The notes under the pieces were generated by a model. That model was not told where the DNA came from. It made no database searches and saw only the letters and a list, made by a program, of their open reading frames with translations. From positions 1 through 19,414 of the forward strand of contig CAKOOU010000020.1 in the NCBI GenBank assembly GCA_934098455.1: a stretch of 19,414 nucleotides of DNA, written 5' to 3'. The DNA is from an uncultured Bacilli bacterium (lineage in GTDB: Bacteria > Bacillota_I > Bacilli_A > RF39 > UBA660). Position 1 is the stretch's first letter. Each line of letters begins with the position of its first letter. This document shows positions 13,189 through 19,414 of this stretch, piece after piece. The translations under genes were made by a program, and so were the position numbers.

Positions 13189-13716
13189 ATGAATTTTGAT
13201 AAAAAAGAAGATATAAGTAATACAATTAGTAATTTTAAAAAAAATGGTAACTACTATACTATTAATTATTTAGATGGAAATACTATAGAATATTATAATA
13301 GTAATGAAAATCATGAAAAAGAATTGCTTGATAGAATGTTAGAAAATGCAATAAAAAGAGATAAAAATATGTATATTAAATATCAAAAACAAATTATATT
13401 AGATATAACTAATACATTAATAACTGTATTTTTGCTAGGATTATGTAAGAATTTAACATTATTCTTTTGTTTAGCATTTTTATCTTTAATAGTAAAAACT
13501 ATTAGTGATTTAATTAAATATAATGAATTAGATAAATATCATGATTATATTATAATAAAAGATGATTTAGAGAAAAAAGAAAATAGTAATATACTTGATA
13601 TAATAGAAGTAGATAAGATACATCAAGTACCAATAAATTTAAATACTATAGATGAATATAGTAATAGAAATATTAAAATATTAAAAAGAGAAATAGAAAG
13701 AAGAAAAGAAATATAA
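13189..13716 (+). CDS. Unknown protein with two membrane helices
   Basis: The 175-aa product has a charged cytoplasmic-type N-terminus (about 1-65), two adjacent hydrophobic helices forming a hairpin (about 67-105), and a charged C-terminal tail (about 110-175) ending in a Lys/Arg/Glu-rich helix. I recognise no family. It starts 24 nt after tsaD with ribosome binding site AGGGGGAT and no promoter of its own, so it is the last gene of the tsaB operon and ends at a strong terminator. Co-transcription does not establish a role in tRNA modification. Confidence 0.78.
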   Translation: MNFDKKEDISNTISNFKKNGNYYTINYLDGNTIEYYNSNENHEKELLDRMLENAIKRDKNMYIKYQKQIILDITNTLITVFLLGLCKNLTLFFCLAFLSLIVKTISDLIKYNELDKYHDYIIIKDDLEKKENSNILDIIEVDKIHQVPINLNTIDEYSNRNIKILKREIERRKEI

Positions 13717-13735
13717 TAACTTATATATTTTTAAG

Positions 13736-13761
13736 AAAAGTATTTTAGATACTTTTTTTTT
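13736..13761 (+). terminator. Terminator of the tsaB operon
   Basis: A perfect 8-bp stem AAAAGTAT/ATACTTTT with a 5-nt loop (TTTAG) continues into more T's. Confidence 0.88.
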
Positions 13762-13772
13762 ATTTTAAGAAA

Positions 13773-13781
13773 TGCTATACT
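13773..13781 (+). promoter_or_regulatory. Extended -10 promoter for phosphoketolase
   Basis: TGC-TATACT lies 25 nt before the start codon and just 12 nt past the preceding terminator, whose T tract occupies the -35 position. Confidence 0.55.
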
Positions 13782-13806
13782 ATTAATAGAATAAGGAAGG
13801 GTAAAT

Positions 13807-16146
13807 ATGTACAATACTGAAATAAAAAAAATATTAACAGAAGAAGAATTAACTAGTATAGATGGATTTTTTAGAGCGGCGAATTATTTATCATGTATTC
13901 AAATATATTTGTTAAATAATCCATTATTAAAAAACAAATTAACTATAAATGACATTAAGCCACGATTAGTTGGTCATTGGGGTACTGCTCCTGGACAGAA
14001 TTTTATTTATGCTCATTTAAATAGAATAATAAAAAATAATAATTTGAATATGATATATATTTCAGGACCTGGTCATGGTGGCCAAGCAATGATTAGTAAT
14101 AATTATTTAGAAGGAACTTATACATTATTTTATCCTGATATAAAGGAAAATGAAGAAGGAATATTAAAATTATGTAGACGTTTTTCATTTCCAAATGGTG
14201 TTTCAAGTCATGTGGCTCCAGAAACACCTGGTTCGATTAATGAAGGAGGAGAATTAGGATATAGTCTTGCACATGCATATGGTGCTGTCTTAGACAATCC
14301 TGATTTAATAGCAACATGTGTAATTGGTGATGGAGAATCAGAAACTGGTACACTTGCAACTAGTTGGCATTTGAATAAATTTATTAATCCAGAAACTGAT
14401 GGTTGTGTTTTACCAATTATTCACTTAAATGGATATAAGATTGCTAACCCAACAATTTTAGGTAGAATGAGTAAAGAAGACTTACAAAATATGTTTAGTG
14501 GAATGGGATATGAACCAATTATTGTTTCCGGTGAAGATACAAGATATCTACATCAAAAAATGGCAGAAGTACTTGATTATGCAATAACAAAGATTCAAAT
14601 GAGAAAAATACTATATAAAGAAGGAGAAAAAGTTAAAATACCTCTAATAATATTAAAGACATTAAAAGGTTGGACTGGTCCCAAAATAGTAGAAGATAAA
14701 TTAATTGAGGGTACATTTAGAAGTCATCAAGTACCAATAGTTGTAGATAAAGAACATCCTGAATTATTAAATGTTTTAGAAAATTGGTTAAAAAGTTATA
14801 AACCTGAAGAACTATTTGATGAAAATGGAAAGTTAAGAGATAAATATAAATTATTTGTTCCAAAAAAAGAATTAAGAATGGGATTATCTAAATATGCAAA
14901 TGGTGGACTATTAAAAAAAGAATTAAAGTTACCTAATGTTGAAGACTATGGAATTAGTTTAAGTAAACCTGGCATGAAAACTGGAATGGATATGAAAGAA
15001 TTAGGAAAATATTTAAGAGATGTTATTGAATTAAATAAAAATAACTTTAGAATATTCGGACCAGATGAAGCCTTATCTAATAGACTTAATAGTATTTTTG
15101 AAGTTACTAATAGAGAATGGAATTTACCAATAAAAACTAGTGATGATTATTTAAGTAGTCAAGGTAGAGTAATTGATAGTTTTTTATCAGAAAACGTTTG
15201 TGAAGGGTTATTAGAAGGTTATACGTTAACTGGAAGATATGGTATATTTCATACTTATGAAGCATTTTCTAGAATAATTGATTCTATGGTAAGTCAACAT
15301 ATTAAATGGATTAAAGCATCTCGAGAGATAGAATGGAGAAAAGAAATACCATCGCTAAATATTATATTGACAAGTCATATATGGCAACAAGACCACAATG
15401 GATATACACATCAAGAACCTGGTTTTTTAAATCATTTAGCAACAAAAAAGAAAGATTTAATAGGTTTATATTTACCAGCTGATGCAAATACATTAATTGT
15501 TACAATAAATCATATATTAAAAACTACTAATAAAGTAAATGCAGTTGTTGCAAGCAAACATGAAAGACCAGAATGGTTAAATATGGAACAAGCAATTAAA
15601 CATTTTAAAAATGGTATTAGTATATGGAATTGGGCAAGTGATGATAATCCAGATATAGTTTTAGCGTGTGCAGGAGATACTCCAACATTAGAAGTGTTAG
15701 CAGCAAAAACTATATTAAAAGAATATATACCTGAATTAAAAGTTAGAGTAGTAAATATAGTTAATCTAATGAAACTTGATAAAGAATCTAAAGAAGGTTT
15801 AAAAGATACAGAATATGACTATATATTTACAAAAGACAAACCTATAATATTTGTATTCCATGGATATCCTAATCTAATAAAAGAATTGACATTAGATAGA
15901 AATAATAAAAATATTACAGTTCTCGGATATCAAGAAGAAGGAAGAATAACAACACCATTTGATATGAGAGTATTAAATAAAATTGATAGATTTAACATAT
16001 GTTTACAAGTTAGCAATAAAATAGATGATAATATAGATAAATTTAATTTAATAAATTATTGTGTAAAAGAACTAATAAAACATAATATATATATTGAAGA
16101 GAATGGAAAAGATATGGAAGAAGTAGAAAATTGGACATGGAAGTAA
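13807..16146 (+). CDS. xfp: Xylulose-5-phosphate/fructose-6-phosphate phosphoketolase
   Basis: This thiamine-diphosphate enzyme cleaves xylulose-5-P (often also fructose-6-P) with phosphate to acetyl-P and glyceraldehyde-3-P (or erythrose-4-P), feeding acetate and ATP production. The 779-aa product is full length. Family signatures are clear: PRLVGHWGTAPGQNF (about 52-66), GPGHGGQA (about 86), EGGELGYSLAHAYGA (about 145-160) and the TPP/Mg motif GDGESETG (about 173-180). The central transketolase-like domain has FGPDEALSNRL, and the C-terminal half has HTYEAF, SHIWQQDHNGYTHQEPGF and KHERPEWL. Substrate preference cannot be read from the sequence. Ribosome binding site AAGGAAGGG. No transketolase/transaldolase or acetate kinase gene is nearby. 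Confidence 0.96.
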   Translation: MYNTEIKKILTEEELTSIDGFFRAANYLSCIQIYLLNNPLLKNKLTINDIKPRLVGHWGTAPGQNFIYAHLNRIIKNNNLNMIYISGPGHGGQAMISNNYLEGTYTLFYPDIKENEEGILKLCRRFSFPNGVSSHVAPETPGSINEGGELGYSLAHAYGAVLDNPDLIATCVIGDGESETGTLATSWHLNKFINPETDGCVLPIIHLNGYKIANPTILGRMSKEDLQNMFSGMGYEPIIVSGEDTRYLHQKMAEVLDYAITKIQMRKILYKEGEKVKIPLIILKTLKGWTGPKIVEDKLIEGTFRSHQVPIVVDKEHPELLNVLENWLKSYKPEELFDENGKLRDKYKLFVPKKELRMGLSKYANGGLLKKELKLPNVEDYGISLSKPGMKTGMDMKELGKYLRDVIELNKNNFRIFGPDEALSNRLNSIFEVTNREWNLPIKTSDDYLSSQGRVIDSFLSENVCEGLLEGYTLTGRYGIFHTYEAFSRIIDSMVSQHIKWIKASREIEWRKEIPSLNIILTSHIWQQDHNGYTHQEPGFLNHLATKKKDLIGLYLPADANTLIVTINHILKTTNKVNAVVASKHERPEWLNMEQAIKHFKNGISIWNWASDDNPDIVLACAGDTPTLEVLAAKTILKEYIPELKVRVVNIVNLMKLDKESKEGLKDTEYDYIFTKDKPIIFVFHGYPNLIKELTLDRNNKNITVLGYQEEGRITTPFDMRVLNKIDRFNICLQVSNKIDDNIDKFNLINYCVKELIKHNIYIEENGKDMEEVENWTWK

Positions 16147-16173
16147 ATTATCTATTTCTTTTTTTCTAATATG

Positions 16174-16182
16174 TGATAAAAT
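16174..16182 (+). promoter_or_regulatory. Extended -10 candidate for the 16203 gene
   Basis: TGA-TAAAAT lies 20 nt before the ATG, the same element as in front of uvrC. No terminator is visible between xfp and this gene, so read-through is also possible. Confidence 0.45.
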
Positions 16183-16202
16183 TAAATTAGGAGTGATAAT
16201 AA

Positions 16203-16745
16203 ATGTTATATGATGATAAAGCATTTTATGTATTTGTATCTGATGATGAATATCATACAAAAAAGATGTATTATAAATCTAATGAACTAAATGGTAGATT
16301 AATTATTAGTTATTATAAAAAAGATGATGATATAGTGATTAAAATAAATTATCCTGATAAAGAAATATTTAGTAAAGAAACAGATTTAAAAGATTATAAA
16401 TTAGTTACTAAATATTATATTGAAAGAATGGAATCTAATGGTTACGAAGAATACCCAACTACTTATGAAAAAGTATATGGGTTAGGTATATATAAAAAGT
16501 TTTTTGTTGATGGATATACACCAGATATGGAATGTATAAAAAAATATTTGGAATATGATTATTTAGAGTATGAAAAATTAAATACAATTGCTGAAAATAA
16601 GAATGAGTTAAGAGAATTAGAGGATTTATATAATAAATGTTTAGATTTTGATAATCCAGTTGTTGTTAAAAAGAAATTTATAGAATATGATAAGAATTTT
16701 GAGACGATAACAAAGAATTTTAATGATGAAGAATTTTTAGATTAA
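16203..16745 (+). CDS. Unknown soluble acidic protein
   Basis: The 180-aa product has no signal peptide or membrane helix. It is rich in Tyr, Lys, Asp and Glu; the N-terminal half looks beta-rich (alternating hydrophobics through RLIISYYKKDDDIVIKINY) and the second half is helical and charged (about 115-180). I recognise no family. Ribosome binding site AGGAGTGAT and normal codon use for the window support it as real. It converges on cwlJ with 8 bp between the stop codons. Confidence 0.75.
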   Translation: MLYDDKAFYVFVSDDEYHTKKMYYKSNELNGRLIISYYKKDDDIVIKINYPDKEIFSKETDLKDYKLVTKYYIERMESNGYEEYPTTYEKVYGLGIYKKFFVDGYTPDMECIKKYLEYDYLEYEKLNTIAENKNELRELEDLYNKCLDFDNPVVVKKKFIEYDKNFETITKNFNDEEFLD

Positions 16746-16768
16746 AAAAGAACCTAATAAAGCTCTTT
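16744..16768 (-). terminator. cwlJ terminator overlapping the stop codon
   Basis: On the minus strand a 7-bp stem AAAGAGC/GTTCTTT (one G-U pair) with an 8-nt loop carrying the cwlJ stop codon leads into TTT. In the plus direction the hairpin has no T tract. Confidence 0.5.
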
Positions 16769-17179
16769 ACACATACCTTGTACTGGTTTATAGAAACAAT
16801 GATTTTTATATCTTCCTGCTAAAGGTTGACCATAAAAGTCTGATTTACAATTATTTCCTGTTCCAGGAGCATAGAACCATAAAGCATGAGTTGCAGGGTG
16901 ATAATATTCACCAGTAATAACTCTTTTTGCTAAGTTTTTTTCCAATGTTGTACTACTAGAGTAAAATAAAGAAGAATTTACTCCAACAAAACCACCTGGA
17001 TTTTGATAAACAACATCATATAGACTTCTAATATCTTTAAAAACATCACATGTAGCGATTGCACGATTAACTATAACATTACCAACCATCAACATACCTA
17101 AATTTCCTTCTCCAACAGCCTCTGCTCTCATAAGTCTTGCTACTAAATCTAACTCCCTAGACGTATAACTTACTAACAT
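16754..17179 (-). CDS. cwlJ: Spore cortex-lytic cell wall hydrolase CwlJ
   Basis: CwlJ hydrolyses spore cortex peptidoglycan during germination. The 141-aa product is one Hydrolase_2 (SleB/CwlJ) domain with no signal peptide or LysM/PG-binding domain. That matches the CwlJ type, as the Bacillus protein is about the same length. Motifs follow CwlJ closely: DLVARLMRAEAVGEGNLGML (catalytic Glu expected at Glu20), VGNVIVNRA, and the C-terminal PLAGRYKNHCFYKP. I chose the ATG at 17179 because AGGTGAT sits just upstream; the in-frame GTG at 17188 lies in that site. In Bacillus, CwlJ is made in the mother cell and placed at the coat, needing GerQ; gerQ is not in the window. It is divergent from the 17247 gene. 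Confidence 0.9.
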   Translation of the reverse strand: MLVSYTSRELDLVARLMRAEAVGEGNLGMLMVGNVIVNRAIATCDVFKDIRSLYDVVYQNPGGFVGVNSSLFYSSSTTLEKNLAKRVITGEYYHPATHALWFYAPGTGNNCKSDFYGQPLAGRYKNHCFYKPVQGMCKELY

Positions 17180-17215
17180 TTGTATCACCTAATTAAATAA
17201 TATGTTAATAGATAA

Positions 17216-17221
17216 TATAAT
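17216..17221 (+). promoter_or_regulatory. -10 box candidate for the 17247 gene
   Basis: A perfect TATAAT lies 25 nt before the chosen ATG. Transcription from it would start past the upstream in-frame ATG at 17202, supporting the shorter start. The -35 region is not recognisable. Confidence 0.45.
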
Positions 17222-17246
17222 AGAATTAAATAGAAAGAAGATTAAA

Positions 17247-17588
17247 ATGAAAACAATAGAAGAATATTTTATTAATAATAATATTAAAGATAAGAATTTA
17301 TATAATTTGTTAGAAGTATTAAATTTAACTAATATGGATATAGTAAGATTTGTTTCTAAATTCAATAGATTAATTAATACCAAGATAGATGATGAGAAAG
17401 AGATTGCGAAGGCTATTGCAGAATTTATAAAAGATGAAAAAAATGATGAAATATTAAGAAGATTTGGATTATATAGTAACAGTGATACTATTCATAAACA
17501 TCATTATTTTGAAGAAAGTCAATTAGAAAGTTACGCAGATAAATATGATGACTATTTAGATAAAAAGAATGAAAAAATATTAAAATAA
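17247..17588 (+). CDS. Unknown small helical protein
   Basis: The 113-aa product has no signal or membrane segment. It is charged and probably helical, with a region reading EKEIAKAIAEFIKDEKNDEI (about 53-72) and an acidic/Tyr-rich tail. A His cluster, KHHYF, lies near residue 88. I recognise no family. I chose the ATG at 17247 (AAAGAAG ribosome binding site 6 nt upstream) over the ATG at 17202, which has no ribosome binding site. It lies between cwlJ (divergent) and metG, with its own terminator. Confidence 0.68.
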   Translation: MKTIEEYFINNNIKDKNLYNLLEVLNLTNMDIVRFVSKFNRLINTKIDDEKEIAKAIAEFIKDEKNDEILRRFGLYSNSDTIHKHHYFEESQLESYADKYDDYLDKKNEKILK

Positions 17589-17621
17589 ATATAGTTAATT
17601 AAAGTATTACTATATTTTTTT
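17587..17621 (+). terminator. Terminator of the 17247 gene
   Basis: A perfect 9-bp stem AAATATAGT/ACTATATTT with a 13-nt loop runs into a T tract. The 5' arm begins within the stop codon. Confidence 0.8.
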
Positions 17622-17660
17622 CTATATTTAAATAAAATAGTGTAAAAATAAACATATTTA

Positions 17661-17669
17661 TGATAGAAT
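17661..17669 (+). promoter_or_regulatory. Extended -10 promoter for metG
   Basis: TGA-TAGAAT lies 29 nt before the start codon. No T-box leader (specifier hairpin, T-box sequence or antiterminator) fits in the short region between 17621 and 17699. Confidence 0.5.
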
Positions 17670-17698
17670 ATTATAGTAATTAATTTAGAGGTGAAATT

Positions 17699-19315
17699 AT
17701 GAACGAAATATATAATGATATAGAAATTAATGGAAATGGTAGAAATATATTAATAGGTGGAGCTTGGCCTTATGCTAATAGTAGTTTACATTTGGGACAT
17801 TTAGCAAGTCAATTACCAGGTGATGTATTAGCACGTTATCATAGATTAATGGGAGATAATGTAATGTATGTATCTGGAAGTGATTGTCATGGTACACCAA
17901 TAACAGAAAGAGCTAAAAAAGAAAGTGTAACTCCAAATAGTATTGCTGAACGTTACCATAATGAATTTGTTGAATCATTTAAGAAGATGAATTTTACTTA
18001 TAATTTATATACTAAAACAGAAAGTGAATTTCATAAAAAAACAGTAGAAAAGTTATTTAAGGAAATATATGATAAAGGTTACATTTATGAAAAAGTTGAA
18101 CCTGATAATTATTGTGAAACATGTAAAAAGTTTGTTGCCGATAGAGAACTTTTAACAACTTGTCCTATATGTGGAAGTGAAACTAAAGGTGACCAATGTG
18201 ACTGTGGACATGTATTTACAAAGGAAGAATTAAATGGTGCTATATGTAGTTCTTGTGGAAATAAAACAATACTAAAAGATAACAAAAATTTATATATAGC
18301 ACTTTCTAAATTACAACCAAAGATAGAAGAATATGTTAAAAAGAATGAATCAAAATGGAGAAAAAACGCTCAAAATGAAACTAATAAATATTTAAGCGAA
18401 GGTTTACCTGATAGAGCAGTTACAAGAGATTTAACATGGGGTGTAGATATTCCAGTACCTAATTATGAAGATAAAAAAATGTATGTATGGATAGATGCTG
18501 TACTAGGTTATTTAACAGCAACAATAGATTTCTGTAATAGAAATAATTTAGATTATAGAAATTGGTGGGATAAAGATAAAAATAGTATTATGTATATGGT
18601 ACATGGAAAAGATAATATAACATTCCATAGTATAATATTCCCAGGACTTTTAATAGCATTAGAAGATAATTATAAGTTACCAGATATGTTAGTATCATGT
18701 GAATATTTAAACTTTAATGATCAAAAATTCTCTAAGAGTAAAGGAATAGGTATGACTGTTTTAGAAGCAGCAGAAGAATTTAATATAGATACATTAAGAT
18801 TTCATTTACTTAGAAATGGTCCAGAAAAAAGAGACTTAAACTTTGGAATAGATGAATATAATGCAACTCATAATGAAATAAATAATAAATTAGGTAATTT
18901 CATAAATAGAACATTAAAATTCAAAGGATTAACAAATATTCCAAACGGAAATATGAATGAAGATATGAAAAAATTATTAGAAAAAACATATAAAGATATT
19001 ACATTCTATATTGAAAAAATGGAATTTAGAGAAGTTACTAATATAATAATTAATTTACTTGATAGAGTTAATAAATATTATGATGAAGAAACACCATGGA
19101 TATCATTCAAAGAAGATATTAATAAATTCAATAATACAATTTATACTTGTTCTACAATAATTGCAAATATTAGCAACTACATTGAGCCAATAATGCCAAC
19201 AACTGCAGAAAAAATAAGAAATTATTTAAGTATTGATAAACCTAATTGGAATTATATAGAAGCAAAAAAAGATTTATCTTTACCAACTATTGAAGCATTA
19301 TTTACTAGATTATAA
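17699..19315 (+). CDS. metG: Methionyl-tRNA synthetase
   Basis: This class I synthetase charges tRNA-Met. The 538-aa product has the HIGH motif as HLGH (31-34, within WPYANSSLHLGHLA), SGSDCHGTPITERAK, and the KMSKS loop as KFSKS (about 343-347). The connective insert carries two zinc knuckles: C-x2-C with CPIC (about 138-160), then CDCGH with CSSCG (about 166-190). The two-knuckle, WPYANGSLH-type form is unlike the Bacillus subtilis enzyme, which opens TPIYYPSGNLHIGHA and carries a C-terminal EMAPII tRNA-binding domain. Here the protein stops after the anticodon-binding helices (about 390-538), with no EMAPII domain. Ribosome binding site AGAGGTG. A strong terminator follows, so it is a single-gene unit within view. 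Confidence 0.96.
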   Translation: MNEIYNDIEINGNGRNILIGGAWPYANSSLHLGHLASQLPGDVLARYHRLMGDNVMYVSGSDCHGTPITERAKKESVTPNSIAERYHNEFVESFKKMNFTYNLYTKTESEFHKKTVEKLFKEIYDKGYIYEKVEPDNYCETCKKFVADRELLTTCPICGSETKGDQCDCGHVFTKEELNGAICSSCGNKTILKDNKNLYIALSKLQPKIEEYVKKNESKWRKNAQNETNKYLSEGLPDRAVTRDLTWGVDIPVPNYEDKKMYVWIDAVLGYLTATIDFCNRNNLDYRNWWDKDKNSIMYMVHGKDNITFHSIIFPGLLIALEDNYKLPDMLVSCEYLNFNDQKFSKSKGIGMTVLEAAEEFNIDTLRFHLLRNGPEKRDLNFGIDEYNATHNEINNKLGNFINRTLKFKGLTNIPNGNMNEDMKKLLEKTYKDITFYIEKMEFREVTNIIINLLDRVNKYYDEETPWISFKEDINKFNNTIYTCSTIIANISNYIEPIMPTTAEKIRNYLSIDKPNWNYIEAKKDLSLPTIEALFTRL

Positions 19316-19316
19316 T

Positions 19317-19338
19317 AACTTACTTTAATTAGTAAGTT
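19317..19338 (+). terminator. Hairpin directly after metG
   Basis: A perfect 8-bp stem AACTTACT/AGTAAGTT with a 6-nt loop lies 2 nt after the stop codon, but only one extra T follows before C. It is more likely a 3'-end stabilising stem or a weak terminator than the main one. Confidence 0.5.
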
Positions 19339-19348
19339 TCAGACTGTT

Positions 19349-19388
19349 GACAAATAGGTAGAAATTTTACTTATTTGTCTTTTATTTT
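19349..19388 (+). terminator. Main metG terminator
   Basis: A 12-bp stem GACAAATAGGTA/TACTTATTTGTC (one G-U pair) with a 7-nt loop is followed by a T-rich tail. It is the longest terminator stem in the window. Confidence 0.85.
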
Positions 19389-19414
19389 GTAAAAATAATA
19401 AAAGTTTCCAATAT

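Noticed and set aside
17621..17699. T-box riboswitch upstream of metG
   Set aside because: Only about 78 nt separate the preceding terminator and metG, with no T-box sequence or antiterminator/terminator pair.
19347..19352. Perfect TTGACA as a -35 box at the window end
   Set aside because: No -10 follows at 16-18 bp, and the bases form the stem of the metG terminator.

Overview
The window comes from a very AT-rich, spore-forming low-GC Gram-positive bacterium, most likely an uncultured gut member of the Bacilli near Erysipelotrichia/Mollicutes. The evidence is extreme A/T codon choice (AGA, TTA, AAA, ATA), AGGAG-type ribosome binding sites, TGA used as a stop (end of rimI) with TGG for Trp (standard code), and clear Bacillus-type sporulation and germination genes (gerE, spoIIIAH, cwlJ). 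No tRNA, rRNA, CRISPR array, insertion sequence or integrase was seen.

Layout. 1-1562: 3' part of a surface or tail-fibre-like protein with two tandem carbohydrate-binding-like modules. 1635-3401: uvrC. 3566-4054: unknown membrane-anchored protein. 4074-5057 (minus strand): a sporulation block of three candidate micro-ORFs (15, 19 and 17 codons), spoIIIAH and gerE, with a strong sigma-K-type promoter candidate in front of gerE. 4829-5304: regulatory-looking DNA with an inverted repeat. 5305-6288: AI-2E/YtvI-family membrane protein, overlapping tail to tail with a secreted transglutaminase-like protein (6263-7156, minus). 7275-7541 (minus): rpsT. 7679-9250 and 9473-11098: two paralogous surface proteins with lectin-like C-terminal domains, separated by a spacer with a G11 tract inside a long hairpin. 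11182-13716: operon tsaB-rimI-tsaD plus an unknown two-helix membrane protein. 13807-16146: phosphoketolase. 16203-16745: unknown. 16754-17179 (minus): cwlJ. 17247-17588: unknown. 17699-19315: metG, followed by a strong terminator.

How they fit. Housekeeping genes (uvrC, rpsT, tsaB/rimI/tsaD, xfp, metG) alternate with sporulation or germination genes and exported proteins. TsaB and TsaD make the t6A tRNA modification, and RimI is the N-acetyltransferase usually found with them. Phosphoketolase suggests xylulose-5-P/fructose-6-P fermentation to acetyl-P. SpoIIIAH (mother-cell side of the feeding-tube channel), GerE (late mother-cell regulator) and CwlJ (cortex hydrolase) point to a working endospore pathway. 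Most transcription units have an extended -10 (TGn-TAnnnT) just upstream and a compact, often gene-overlapping terminator.

Most noteworthy are (i) the G11 tract and hairpin ahead of a surface-protein gene, a candidate phase-variation switch; (ii) the micro-ORFs ahead of spoIIIAH; (iii) the mosaic codon use in the paired lectin-like proteins.
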